Source: Caecitellus pseudoparvulus (Eukaryota; Bigyra: Bicosoecida). From it: 52,230 nucleotides of DNA. Positions within the stretch are counted from its first letter, which is position 1, and every line of letters begins with the position of its first letter. Positions 27,001 to 39,000 of the stretch are shown one piece after another. The position numbers and the translations under genes were made by a program. The notes beneath the pieces are model-generated. The model made no database searches. It was not told the origin of the DNA and saw nothing but the letters and a program-made list of their open reading frames with translations. The stretch covers positions 1 to 52,230 of the forward strand of contig CBFFRQ010000164.1 in assembly GCA_965644315.1 (NCBI GenBank), read 5' to 3'.

Positions 27001-27716
27001 TCGCTCGATTTGGAGTTACGCGAGTGGCGTTTCATGCGGAACGGCCACTCGCATGGCACTCCGCTCCGATGTCAGCAGAGAAAGCTCTACGCACACCATG
27101 GTTATATGTTTCACCCAGATTAGGGTTCGGATTAAAAAAGGTACGGCGCCTGTGCAACGAAAATGCGGCATGAGGTCCGTAAAGCAGCTCGTCGCTGTTG
27201 CGAACGACACCATCAGGCACTGCCTGCAGTGGCTTACCACCCGATCACAGCCGTAAATTCGACGGTGTAGTCTGTGACAGAAGATCCAACATGTTGCCAT
27301 GAAATTTTACCGAACCTGTGGAGGATTCAGCCGCGTAGTGCAGGGCGCAGGGCGCAGAAACGGGGCAAAGTTGATGGACGACGCCTTCACTGAGCTCAAG
27401 CGACTTGTTGGAGCAAACAGTTGCGGTATGCAGGCGAGGCTAGTTGTAAACGGGACGAATGATCAAGGTTGCGTTGGGGTGCTTCAAGGCGCCCGCGGGA
27501 GCGTGGCCCAAACACGCATTGTCGGTGCTGAGCTGATGAAACGTGCAGGAGCCGCCGCACGCACCTCCAGTGAGTGCCCTCCACAAGAGCACTCAGGGTC
27601 AGCACCAGGCCAGCCCATGCCCACACACTTCGAAGGCAAGTCCCGCCTTGCCAAGGCTTGTGTGCGGTCCTTGCGAGCAGAGCCCCTCCGGCTTCGGCCA
27701 CCGCCGGGCCGTGCAT
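1..27716 (-). CDS. Giant secreted/surface protein with 326-aa tandem repeats, five exons seen, 3' end outside the window
   Basis: I built this model by joining reading frames on the minus strand: exon 1 27716-27565, exon 2 27315-27238, exon 3 27149-27095, exon 4 26955-26757, exon 5 from 26686 leftward. All four introns are GT-AG and the phases match. Exon 1 starts at ATG 27716 and has a hydrophobic signal-like core (WAWAGLVLTLSAL). Splicing creates continuous motifs: THWRFGKISWQ across intron 1, FTAVIGWRRTFF across intron 2, and NLANGASGSWNLW across intron 4. Residues 96-161 hold an aromatic-rich module with CCRL at 151-154. Then follow a Cys-rich patch (~284-320), an Ig/cadherin-like stretch (FEWTPTASDGG), an IPT/TIG-like domain (~428-497), diverged beta-sandwich domains (~525-1050), and from ~1052 the 326-aa repeats. 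No membrane anchor is seen; it may lie off the left edge. If the C6 tract at 19633-19638 is real, translation stops at 19326 with a 2614-aa product. The Met at 27848 is an alternative start. Ligand and function are unknown; adhesion or cell coat is inference. Confidence 0.82.
2844..19638 (-). other. Eight C6 alleles of the C8 tract, each a 2-bp frameshift in the repeat coding frame
   Basis: Most units have GCCAG followed by eight C and then GTGG. Six C are present at 2844-2849, 3820-3825, 6752-6757, 8706-8711, 10660-10665, 12614-12619, 18657-18662 and 19633-19638. In the minus-strand frame the six-base form changes ...STTGGAGVPAVPG into ...STTGGWRARRAG and reaches a stop about 100 codons later. 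The change is always exactly two bases. It may be true frameshift alleles or a homopolymer consensus error; the sequence alone cannot decide. Confidence 0.9.
14954..15307 (-). repeat. 177-bp in-frame tandem duplication inside one 978-bp unit
   Basis: Segment 14954-15130 is repeated directly at 15131-15307, giving one 1155-bp unit. The added 177 bp (59 codons) keeps the frame and duplicates the stretch from TSGSSGGAG to FLGSAVEVA. The second copy carries a private synonymous base (G at 15178 where other units have C), so it is not an exact copy of its neighbour. Confidence 0.93.
26687..26756 (-). other. Intron 4 of the minus-strand giant gene
   Basis: The intron is 70 bp, with the canonical donor GTGAGT and acceptor CCCGTACAG, phase 1. 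The split codon A|GC gives serine, and the joined protein reads CCRLTNLANGAS-GSWNLWTEVDLN. Without splicing, the upstream frame runs into unrelated basic sequence. Confidence 0.85.
26956..27094 (-). other. Intron 3 of the minus-strand giant gene
   Basis: The intron is 139 bp, with donor GTGCGT and acceptor TTCATTGCACAG, phase 0. It joins ...ETYNHG to GNFQMGDG. The donor hexamer is the same as in intron 1. An overlapping alternative donor (GTGTGC, two bases earlier in transcript order) would break the frame, which is why GTGCGT was chosen. Confidence 0.75.
27150..27237 (-). other. Intron 2 of the minus-strand giant gene
   Basis: The intron is 88 bp, with donor GTAAGC and acceptor TTGCACAG, phase 2. 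Unspliced, the frame hits TAA right at the donor (GGG TGG TAA). Spliced, it reads AVIGW-RRTFFNPNPN, an aromatic/arginine pattern that continues the domain naturally. Confidence 0.8.
27316..27564 (-). other. Intron 1 of the minus-strand giant gene
   Basis: The intron is 249 bp, with donor GTGCGT directly after ...CACTGGAG and acceptor CCTCCACAG before GTTCGG. It is phase 2. Removal joins the end of the signal-peptide exon to exon 2, giving GTHWRFGKISWQ. The exon 2 frame has a TGA just upstream of the acceptor, so this frame cannot simply be read through. No transcript evidence is available. Confidence 0.72.
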
Positions 27717-30050
27717 GGTCTGAAAAGCAGCGGTGAGCCTCAATTGGCACAGCAGAGTTCGATGACCACAGACCACTCGAGAAAGGAAGGGAGTCAAGAA
27801 GTTCTGAGGTGGTGTTGTGCCAGAGAGAAGAGTTGTGTACATGACCATAAATTGCGGGGCAGCACTTGCTTCTTGCCAGAACGCTTGGTGACACGCGGTG
27901 TGTCATGCAACTCTCCACGCCAGCTGGGCGGCAGGGCTGCCTGAACTCCTGCGCGTGTCTGACGTTCGTTAAACTTGAGCAGACTTGATGAACCCTCTCT
28001 TTTCGACCCAAGGCACCTGACGGGGGATCCGCATCGCATCAGCACATAACTCTGCCCACTATGTCCTCGACAGGGGGATGCACAAACCGACACAGTCTCT
28101 GCAAGGGCTGCGCAAGGAAGCGTACTGTGAACAGCATTGACAAGGCTGATGAGGATCCCTATTCGTGACTGCCTGCACCCGTGCTTGAACGTGAGACGTG
28201 TGGCGCAAGACGCTGAAGATGAACCACATGCTTTAGGCCACAGCAGGCGCACAAAATGTGCAGACAGGAGAGGAGGAGGACTGAGCATGTACAGACAAGC
28301 CCATACACGCTCGAATCCGCGAAAGTGGGCGCCAATACTCAAGAAAGAGGGGAATCAAGGAACCAGCCCTTCAAGCACGAAGGCGAGCGTGCTCCACTGC
28401 CTGGACAAACCGCTTCGTTCAAACGAGTGGCACCTCCCCCAAGCACTGAACGCATGTACCTTAATTGGTCTACCTGCCCTGTTGATTGCTCTCGCTCGTT
28501 TGGTCGGCTCAGTGCATAGCGTCACACCACATGGAAACCGTGCCCCTCAATTTCCGCAAACTGGGACCGTGAAGCTCCCTTCTACAGTGCGCCATGCGCC
28601 ACAGGAGAAAGCACAACACACTATCTCTACCTAATGCCACTTGTTGCCTTCAGCTGCGAGGTATGCTCTTGCGCAAGCACTCCCTCATGGCAGGCAAGTA
28701 CGGGGAGGTCAGTGCACTCAATCATGCTCATGGTCGGACTTCTTCAGACTCGAAAGAAATGCAAGATCCCTAAAGTCTACACTGGAAGCTTGTCCGATGC
28801 GAGAGAAGGTATTGTTGGTGCGCCTATGGTGGTTTTTATCACTATTCTGTCCCTGGCTTTCTCTCTGAGCTCAGGTACCTCCCTCCTCATCAAGCCATGA
28901 CAGCTTGGCCTGAGCGAGCCCGACACTGTAAGTGAGCAATCAAAGCGTCATCATCTAGAGATCCACACACGCACAAAACCATCAATACTTAGAACGTCAC
29001 ACCAAGTTCTGATCTCTGCAGACTCCCTTAGTCTCCTGGGCTTCCGATCGGGCAACCGAAGCTCTGGTTCATCGTCAATTTCCGCAGCAGTGCCAGGCTG
29101 CGAATCCCCCACTTCGGCTTCCCTCGGCATACGGGGAGTGCCATGCTTGGGAACCAAGAGAGCTATATAAGCTCTTGGGAAATCATTCGAAAAGCTCGTT
29201 GAATGCCTCTAGCCTTGTGGCAGAAATGCTGGGCCTCGTGGCAGGGCTTCCGCCGTGTGTGTGGGGTGAACCCATTTCGCGTGCCAATCACCGCTTTTCA
29301 TCGAGCCTATGGTACTCCACACTTGCAGACGAGTGAGTCTTGCTGCTAGAGGTCTATGAGCTGGGCGGAATTTTCGGGTGTAGGGTTCCCTGGCGTCGGC
29401 AAGTCTCGCTCCACGGGGCACACATCTCCTGAGCGCACTGTGACGTGCTGCTGGGCATTGTGTTTTGGCGGGGGACGCGCGCGTGGCAACACCTGTGTCT
29501 ATCCGTCAAGGTATAGAAGGAGTCTCTCTCTTCTTGCTTGACTCAGGGTTCCTCTCTCTTGAACTCCAGGCGTCCACGGGGTGCAAGCTGCAGTGAAGGT
29601 ACGCCTTCGAATCCAAGGGTGTGCCTGCAAGCAGCTTTGCGTTGAGTCCTTGCAAACTAGGCCCAGATAATACACACAGTGGTAATCAAGGCGTGCTTTC
29701 ACAGCAAGCCGCGCACCAACGGCCGATGGAGGTTCGAGTTGGCAGAAGCTGCGAGAAGTGCCACCATCACCAGGGCTGCCCTGCCACGCTGGAGGACGCA
29801 GGTCAGCAAAATCGACACGTGAAGGAATTGATCGGTATCATAAACTGCATGTTATGGTCCAGAAGCTTGCCTTGATTGTACCTCTTCCACTGGCAACCGG
29901 AAGCCAGTCACGGTTCCAACCCAGCCTTCGGCCCCACGAAACGCTGCCCTGCCCCACCCACGCCCGCGGGCGGGGCTTGTGGCGCGGTCTGCCTGCAGCA
30001 GCTTGGCCACACCCCGTGGTTCTGGAACTGTTATCCGCTATTGGGCGCCG
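27717..30050. other. Intergenic region between two divergent giant genes
   Basis: These 2.3 kb lie between the start codons proposed here for the two divergent genes and should hold both promoters and 5' UTRs. Open frames of 60-180 codons occur on both strands. None shows a recognisable domain or a consistent splice structure, so I annotate no gene. One 88-codon frame (28634-28900, plus) ends in a hydrophobic segment but has no other support. I see no RNA gene or mobile element here. Confidence 0.6.
29154..29178 (+). promoter_or_regulatory. TATATAA motif inside a CCAAGAG/CTCTTGG inverted repeat
   Basis: TATATAA sits at 29164-29170, flanked by 7-bp inverted arms at 29154-29160 and 29172-29178. 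It points toward the plus-strand gene but is about 0.88 kb upstream of its ATG. It would serve as a core promoter only with a long or spliced 5' leader. It may be a chance match. Confidence 0.2.
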
Positions 30051-33000
30051 ATGAGGTTTCCCCTGGCCTTGCTCATGGTGGCGTCGCTCGCTGTTTGCCA
30101 AGAGGCCACCGGGGGCATGGGCAGGGACACCCGCTCCACGCATGTGCCGAGCCTCTCATCTGCGTCAGGCCGGCCGCTGCAGCGAGGAAATGCTCATTCT
30201 ATGAGGCAAATGTCATCCCTAAAGAGACCACTTTTGAGCTGGGACACAGGTCGACGTCGACATGAAAGGACTGGAGCAAGAGCACCTAGGCCAGAGAGCG
30301 GGAGGAAACCTGGGCCCGGCCAACCCGCAGCAGCAGTTCCATCTCTCACGCCCTCGTCAGCCACGCGAACCAGCGCCTCGAAAAGAAGGTCACAAAAAAA
30401 GAAAACAGAAGGAGGCACAGATCAACCTACACATTTCAAACTGATTGAAAATCATCATAAACGACAACTCGCAGCATCGCCTTCTACCACCGCCAGCTGC
30501 ACGCCGAGTGTGAGCGGCACGGCGACGTCGAGCGTGAGCGGCACGCCGAGTGTGAGCGGTACGGCGACGTCGAGCGTGAGCGGCACGCCGAGTGTGAGCG
30601 GCACGGCGACGTCCAGCGTGAGCGGGACGCCGAGTGTGAGCGGCACGGCGACGTCCAGCGTGAGCGGGACCCCGAGTGTGAGCGGCACGGCGACGTCTAG
30701 CGTGAGCGGCACGCCGAGTGTGAGCGGCACGGCGACGTCCAGCGTGAGCGGGACGCCGAGTGTGAGCGGCACGGCGACGTCCAGCGTGAGCGGCACGCCG
30801 AGTGTGAGCGGCACGGCAACGTCTAGCGTGAGCGGCACGCCGAGTGTGAGCGGCACGGCGACGTCCAGCGTGAGCGGCACGCCGAGTGTGAGCGGCACGG
30901 CGACGTCCAGCGTGAGCGGGACGCCGAGTGTGAGCGGCACGGCGACGTCTAGCGTGAGCGGCACGCCGAGTGTGAGCGGCACGGCGACGTCCAGCGTGAG
31001 CGGCACGCCGAGTGTGAGCGGCACGGCGACGTCTAGCGTGAGCGGGACGCCGAGTGTGAGCGGCACGGCGACGTCCAGCGTGAGCGGCACGCCGAGTGTG
31101 AGCGGCACGGCGACGTCCAGCGTGAGCGGCACGCCGAGTGTGAGCGGCACGGCGACGTCTAGCGTGAGCGGGACGCCGAGTGTGAGCGGCACGGCAACGT
31201 CCAGCGTGAGCGGCACGCCGAGTGTGAGCGGCACGGCGACGTCCAGCGTGAGCGGGACGCCGAGTGTGAGCGGCACGGCGACGTCTAGCGTGAGCGGGAC
31301 GCCGAGTGTGAGCGGCACGGCGACGTCCAGCGTGAGCGGGACGCCGAGTGTGAGCGGCACGGCGACGTCCAGCGTGAGCGGCACGCCGAGTGTGAGCGGC
31401 ACGGCGACGTCCAGCGTGAGCGGGACGCCGAGTGTGAGCGGCACGGCGACGTCCAGCGTGAGCGGCACGCCGAGTGTGAGCGGCACGGCGACGTCCAGCG
31501 TGAGCGGGACGCCGAGTGTGAGCGGCACGGCGACGTCCAGCGTGAGCGGGACGCCGAGTGTGAGCGGCACGGCGACGTCCAGCGTGAGCGGCATGCCGAG
31601 TGTGAGCGGCACGGCGACGTCCAGCGTGAGCGGGACGCCGAGTGTGAGCGGCACGGCGACGTCCAGCGTGAGCGGCACGCCGAGTGTGAGCGGCACGGCG
31701 ACGTCTAGCGTGAGCGGGACGCCGAGTGTGAGCGGCACGGCGACGTCCAGCGTGAGCGGGACGCCGAGTGTGAGCGGCACGGCGACGTCCAGCGTGAGTG
31801 GGACGCCGAGTGTGAGCGGCATGGCGACGTCCAGCGTGAGCGGGACGCCGAGTGTGAGCGGCACGGCGACGTCCAGCGTGAGCGGGACGCCGAGTGTGAG
31901 CGGCACGGCGACGTCTAGCGTGAGCGGCACGCCGAGTGTGAGCGGCACGGCGACGTCCAGCGTGAGCGGCACGCCGAGTGTGAGCGGCACGGCGACGTCC
32001 AGCGTGAGTGGGACGCCGAGTGTGAGCGGCACGGCGACGTCCAGCGTGAGCGGCACGCCGAGTGTGAGCGGCACGGCGACGTCCAGCGTGAGCGGCACGC
32101 CGAGTGTGAGCGGCACGGCGACGTCCAGCGTGAGCGGGACGCCGAGTGTGAGCGGCACGGCAACGTCCAGCGTGAGCGGCACGCCGAGTGTGAGCGGCAC
32201 GGCGACGTCCAGCGTGAGTGGGACGCCGAGTGTGAGCGGCACGGCGACGTCTAGCGTGAGCGGGACGCCGAGTGTGAGCGGCACGGCGACGTCCAGCGTG
32301 AGCGGCACGCCGAGTGTGAGCGGCACGGCGACGTCCAGCGTGAGCGGCACGCCGAGTGTGAGCGGCACGGCGACGTCCAGCGTGAGCGGCACGCCGAGTG
32401 TGAGCGGCACGGCGACGTCCAGCGTGAGCGGGACGCCGAGTGTGAGCGGCACGGCGACGTCCAGCGTGAGCGGCACGCCGAGTGTGAGCGGCACGGCGAC
32501 GTCCAGCGTGAGCGGGACGCCGAGTGTGAGCGGCACGGCGACGTCCAGCGTGAGCGGCACGCCGAGTGTGAGCGGCACGGCGACGTCTAGCGTGAGCGGC
32601 ACGCCGAGTGTGAGCGGCACGGCGACGTCTAGCGTGAGCGGCACGCCGAGTGTGAGCGGCACGGCGACGTCCAGCGTGAGTGGGACGCCGAGTGTGAGCG
32701 GCACGGCGACGTCCAGCGTGAGCGGCACGCCGAGTGTGAGCGGCACGGCGACGTCCAGCGTGAGCGGGACGCCGAGTGTGAGCGGCACGGCGACGTCCAG
32801 CGTGAGCGGGACGCCGAGTGTGAGCGGCACGGCGACGTCCAGCGTGAGCGGGACGCCGAGTGTGAGCGGCACGGCGACGTCCAGCGTGAGCGGGACGCCG
32901 AGTGTGAGCGGCACGGCGACGTCCAGCGTGAGCGGCACGCCGAGTGTGAGCGGCACGGCGACGTCCAGCGTGAGCGGGACGCCGAGTGTGAGCGGCACGG

Positions 33001-36000
33001 CGACGTCCAGCGTGAGCGGCACGCCGAGTGTGAGCGGCACGGCGACGTCCAGCGTGAGCGGCACGCCGAGTGTGAGCGGCACGGCGACGTCCAGCGTGAG
33101 CGGCACGCCGAGTGTGAGCGGCACGGCGACGTCTAGCGTGAGCGGGACGCCGAGTGTGAGCGGCACGGCGACGTCCAGCGTGAGCGGGACGCCGAGTGTG
33201 AGCGGCACGGCGACGTCCAGCGTGAGCGGCACGCCGAGTGTGAGCGGCACGGCGACGTCCAGCGTGAGCGGCACGCCGAGTGTGAGCGGCACGGCGACGT
33301 CCAGCGTGAGCGGGACGCCGAGTGTGAGCGGCACGGCGACGTCCAGCGTGAGCGGGACGCCGAGTGTGAGCGGCACGGCGACGTCCAGCGTGAGCGGGAC
33401 GCCGAGTGTGAGCGGCACGGCGACGTCCAGCGTGAGCGGCACGCCGAGTGTGAGCGGCACGGCGACGTCCAGCGTGAGCGGCACGCCGAGTGTGAGCGGC
33501 ACGGCGACGTCTAGCGTGAGCGGGACGCCGAGTGTGAGCGGCACGGCGACGTCCAGCGTGAGCGGGACGCCGAGTGTGAGCGGCACGGCGACGTCTAGCG
33601 TGAGCGGCACGCCGAGTGTGAGCGGCACGGCGACGTCCAGCGTGAGCGGCACGCCGAGTGTGAGCGGCACGGCGACGTCTAGCGTGAGCGGGACGCCGAG
33701 TGTGAGCGGCACGGCGACGTCCAGCGTGAGCGGGACGCCGAGTGTGAGCGGCACGGCGACGTCCAGCGTGAGCGGGACGCCGAGTGTGAGCGGCACGGCG
33801 ACGTCCAGCGTGAGCGGGACGCCGAGTGTGAGCGGCACGGCGACGTCCAGCGTGAGCGGGACGCCGAGTGTGAGCGGCACGGCGACGTCTAGCGTGAGCG
33901 GCACGCCGAGTGTGAGCGGCACGGCGACGTCCAGCGTGAGCGGCACGCCGAGTGTGAGCGGCACGGCGACGTCCAGCGTGAGCGGCACGCCGAGTGTGAG
34001 CGGCACGGCGACGTCTAGCGTGAGCGGCACGCCCAGTGTGAGCGGCACGGCGACGTCTAGCGTGAGCGGCACGCCGAGTGTGAGCGGCACGGCGACGTCC
34101 AGCGTGAGCGGGACGCCGAGTGTGAGCGGCACGGCGACGTCCAGCGTGAGCGGGACGCCGAGTGTGAGCGGCACGGCGACGTCTAGCGTGAGCGGCACGC
34201 CGAGTGTGAGCGGCACGGCGACGTCCAGCGTGAGCGGCACGCCGAGTGTGAGCGGCACGGCGACGTCTAGCGTGAGCGGGACGCCGAGTGTGAGCGGCAC
34301 GGCGACGTCCAGCGTGAGCGGGACGCCGAGTGTGAGCGGCACGGCGACGTCCAGCGTGAGCGGCACGCCGAGTGTGAGCGGCACGGCGACGTCTAGCGTG
34401 AGCGGGACGCCGAGTGTGAGCGGCACGGCGACGTCCAGCGTGAGCGGCACGCCGAGTGTGAGCGGCACGGCGACGTCTAGCGTGAGCGGGACGCCGAGTG
34501 TGAGCGGCACGGCGACGTCTAGCGTGAGCGGGACGCCGAGTGTGAGCGGCACGGCGACGTCTAGCGTGAGCGGGACGCCGAGTGTGAGCGGCACGGCGAC
34601 GTCCAGCGTGAGCGGCACGCCGAGTGTGAGCGGCACGGCGACGTCTAGCGTGAGCGGCACGCCGAGTGTGAGCGGCACGGCGACGTCCAGCGTGAGCGGC
34701 ACGCCGAGTGTGAGCGGCACGGCGACGTCCAGCGTGAGCGGGACGCCGAGTGTGAGCGGCACGGCGACGTCTAGCGTGAGTGGGACGCCGAGTGTGAGCG
34801 GCACGGCGACGTCCAGCGTGAGCGGCACGCCGAGTGTGAGCGGCACGGCGACGTCCAGCGTGAGCGGGACGCCGAGTGTGAGCGGCACGGCGACGTCCAG
34901 CGTGAGCGGCACGCCGAGTGTGAGCGGCACGGCGACGTCCAGCGTGAGCGGCACGCCGAGTGTGAGCGGCACGGCAACGTCCAGCGTGAGCGGCACGCCG
35001 AGTGTGAGCGGCACGGCGACGTCCAGCGTGAGCGGCACGCCGAGTGTGAGCGGCACGGCGACGTCCAGCGTGAGCGGGACGCCGAGTGTGAGCGGCACGG
35101 CGACGTCTAGCGTGAGTGGGACGCCGAGTGTGAGCGGCACGGCGACGTCTAGCGTGAGCGGGACGCCGAGTGTGAGCGGCACGGCGACGTCTAGCGTGAG
35201 CGGCACGCCGAGTGTGAGCGGCACGGCGACGTCCAGCGTGAGCGGCACGCCGAGTGTGAGCGGCACGGCGACGTCCAGCGTGAGCGGGACGCCGAGTGTG
35301 AGCGGCACGGCGACGTCCAGCGTGAGCGGGACGCCGAGTGTGAGCGGCACGGCGACGTCCAGCGTGAGCGGCACGCCGAGTGTGAGCGGCACGGCGACGT
35401 CTAGCGTGAGCGGCACGCCCAGTGTGAGCGGCACGGCGACGTCCAGCGTGAGCGGCACACCGAGTGTGAGCGGCACGGCGACGTCTAGCGTGAGCGGGAC
35501 GCCGAGTGTGAGCGGCACGGCGACGTCCAGCGTGAGCGGGACGCCGAGTGTGAGCGGCACGGCGACGTCTAGCATGAGCGGGACGCCCAGTGTGAGCGGC
35601 ACGGCGACGTCCAGCGTGAGCGGGACGCCGAGTGTGAGCGGCACGGCGACGTCCAGCGTGAGCGGCACGCCGAGTGTGAGCGGCACGGCGACGTCCAGCG
35701 TGAGCGGGACGCCGAGTGTGAGCGGCACGGCGACGTCCAGCGTGAGCGGGACGCCGAGTGTGAGCGGCACGGCGACGTCCAGCGTGAGCGGCACGCCGAG
35801 TGTGAGCGGCACGGCGACGTCCAGCGTGAGCGGCACGCCGAGTGTGAGCGGCACGGCGACGTCCAGCGTGAGCGGCACACCGAGTGTGAGCGGCACGGCG
35901 ACGTCTAGCGTGAGCGGGACGCCGAGTGTGAGCGGCACGGCGACGTCTAGCGTGAGCGGCACGCCGAGTGTGAGCGGCACGGCGACGTCCAGCGTGAGCG

Positions 36001-39000
36001 GGACGCCGAGTGTGAGCGGCACGGCGACGTCTAGCATGAGCGGGACGCCCAGTGTGAGCGGCACGGCGACGTCCAGCGTGAGCGGGACGCCGAGTGTGAG
36101 CGGCACGGCGACGTCCAGCGTGAGCGGGACGCCGAGTGTGAGCGGCACGGCGACGTCCAGCGTGAGCGGGACGCCGAGTGTGAGCGGCACGGCGACGTCC
36201 AGCGTGAGCGGGACGCCGAGTGTGAGCGGCACGGCGACGTCTAGCGTGAGCGGCACGCCGAGTGTGAGCGGCACGGCGACGTCTAGCGTGAGCGGCACGC
36301 CGAGTGTGAGCGGCGGCACGGCGACGTCTAGCGTGAGCGGCACGCCGAGTGTGAGCGGCACGGCGACGTCCAGCGTGAGCGGCACGCCGAGTGTGAGCGG
36401 CACGGCGACGTCCGGCGTGAGCGGCACGCCGAGTGTGAGCGGCACGGCGACGTCCAGCGTGAGCGGGACGCCGAGTGTGAGCGGCACGGCGACGTCCAGC
36501 GTGAGCGGCACGCCGAGTGTGAGCGGCACGGCGACGTCTAGCGTGAGCGGGACGCCGAGTGTGAGCGGCACGGCGACGTCTAGCGTGAGCGGCACGCCGA
36601 GTGTGAGCGGCACGGCGACGTCTAGCGTGAGCGGCACGCCGAGTGTGAGCGGCACGGCGACGTCTAGCGTGAGCGGCACGCCGAGTGTGAGCGGCACGGC
36701 GACGTCTAGCGTGAGCGGCACGCCGAGTGTGAGCGGCACGGCGACGTCCAGCGTGAGCGGCACGCCGAGTGTGAGCGGCACGGCGACGTCCAGCGTGAGC
36801 GGCACGCCGAGTGTGAGCGGCACGGCGACGTCCAGCGTGAGCGGGACGCCGAGTGTGAGCGGCACGGCGACGTCCAGCGTGAGCGGCACGCCGAGTGTGA
36901 GCGGCACGGCGACGTCTAGCGTGAGCGGCACGCCGAGTGTGAGCGGCACGGCGACGTCTAGCGTGAGCGGCACGCCGAGTGTGAGCGGCACGGCGACGTC
37001 TAGCGTGAGCGGCACGCCGAGTGTGAGCGGCACGGCGACGTCTAGCGTGAGCGGCACGCCGAGTGTGAGCGGCACGGCGACGTCCAGCGTGAGCGGCACG
37101 CCGAGTGTGAGCGGCACGGCGACGTCCAGCGTGAGCGGCACGCCGAGTGTGAGCGGCACGGCGACGTCTAGCGTGAGCGGCACGCCGAGTGTGAGCGGCA
37201 CGGCGACGTCCAGCGTGAGCGGCACGCCGAGTGTGAGCGGCACGGCGACGTCCAGCGTGAGCGGCACGCCGAGTGTGAGCGGCACGGCGACGTCTAGCGT
37301 GAGCGGGACGCCGAGTGTGAGCGGCACGGCGACGTCTAGCGTGAGTGGGACGCCGAGTGTGAGCGGCACGGCGACGTCCAGCGTGAGCGACACGCCGAGT
37401 GTGAGCGGCACGGCGACGTCCAGCGTGAGCGGCACGCCGAGTGTGAGCGGCACGGCGACGTCCGGCGTGAGCGGCACGCCGAGTGTGAGCGGCACGGCGA
37501 CGTCCAGCGTGAGCGGCACGCCGAGTGTGAGCGGCACGGCGACGTCCAGCGTGAGCGGCACGCCGAGTGTGAGCGGCACGGCGACGTCTAGCGTGAGCGG
37601 GACGCCGAGTGTGAGCGGCACGGCGACGTCCAGCGTGAGCGGCACGCCGAGTGTGAGCGGCACGGCGACGTCTAGCGTGAGCGGCACGCCGAGTGTGAGC
37701 GGCACGGCGACGTCTAGCGTGAGCGGCACGCCGAGTGTGAGCGGCACGGCGACGTCTAGCGTGAGCGGCACGCCGAGTGTGAGCGGCACGGCGACGTCCA
37801 GCGTGAGCGGGACGCCGAGTGTGAGCGGCACGGCGACGTCTAGCGTGAGCGGCACGCCGAGTGTGAGCGGCACGGCGACGTCCAGCGTGAGCGGCACGCC
37901 GAGTGTGAGCGGCACGGCGACGTCTAGCGTGAGTGGCACGCCGAGTGTGAGCGGCACGGCGACGTCCAGCGTGAGCGGCACGCCGAGTGTGAGCGGCACG
38001 GCGACGTCCAGCGTGAGCGGCACGCCGAGTGTGAGCGGCACGGCGACGTCTAGCGTGAGCGGGACGCCGAGTGTGAGCGGCACGGCGACGTCCAGCGTGA
38101 GCGGCACGCCGAGTGTGAGCGGCACGGCGACGTCCAGCGTGAGCGGCACGCCGAGTGTGAGCGGCACGGCGACGTCCAGCGTGAGCGGGACGCCGAGTGT
38201 GAGCGGCACGGCGACGTCCAGCGTGAGCGGCACGCCGAGTGTGAGCGGCACGGCGACGTCCAGCGTGAGCGGGACGCCGAGTGTGAGCGGCACGGCGACG
38301 TCCAGCGTGAGCGGCACGCCGAGTGTGAGCGGCACGGCGACGTCCAGCGTGAGCGGCACGCCGAGTGTGAGCGGCACGGCGACGTCCAGCGTGAGCGGGA
38401 CGCCGAGTGTGAGCGGCACGGCGACGTCCAGCGTGAGCGGCACGCCGAGTGTGAGCGGCACGGCGACGTCCAGCGTGAGCGGCACGCCGAGTGTGAGCGG
38501 CACGGCGACGTCCAGCGTGAGCGGGACGCCGAGTGTGAGCGGCACGGCGACGTCCAGCGTGAGCGGGACGCCGAGTGTGAGCGGCACGGCGACGTCCAGC
38601 GTGAGCGGGACGCCGAGTGTGAGCGGCACGGCGACGTCTAGCGTGAGCGGGACGCCGAGTGTGAGCGGCACGGCGACGTCCAGCGTGAGCGGCACGCCGA
38701 GTGTGAGCGGCACGGCGACGTCCAGCGTGAGCGGCACGCCGAGTGTGAGCGGCACGGCGACGTCCAGCGTGAGCGGGACGCCGAGTGTGAGCGGCACGGC
38801 GACGTCCAGCGTGAGCGGCACGCCGAGTGTGAGCGGCACGGCGACGTCTAGCGTGAGCGGGACGCCGAGTGTGAGCGGCACGGCGACGTCCAGCGTGAGC
38901 GGCACGCCGAGTGTGAGCGGCACGGCGACGTCCAGCGTGAGCGGCACGCCGAGTGTGAGCGGCACGGCGACGTCTAGCGTGAGCGGCACGCCGAGTGTGA

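Noticed and set aside
27116-27128. Possible internal telomere-like motif (ATTAGGGTTCGG)
   Set aside because: It is a single partial match lying inside coding exon 3, so most likely chance.
27717-29978. Several 60-180-codon frames on both strands in the intergenic region
   Set aside because: They overlap each other, show no recognisable domains, and are of the length expected by chance at this base composition.
29979-30050. Upstream Met (29979) as the start of the plus-strand gene
   Set aside because: It would place 24 residues before a classical signal peptide that begins precisely at the Met at 30051.
30190-30465. Intron in the basic linker of the plus-strand gene
   Set aside because: There is a plausible acceptor (CTCGCAG near 30471) but no convincing donor, and the frame is open throughout, so I left it as coding with a caveat.
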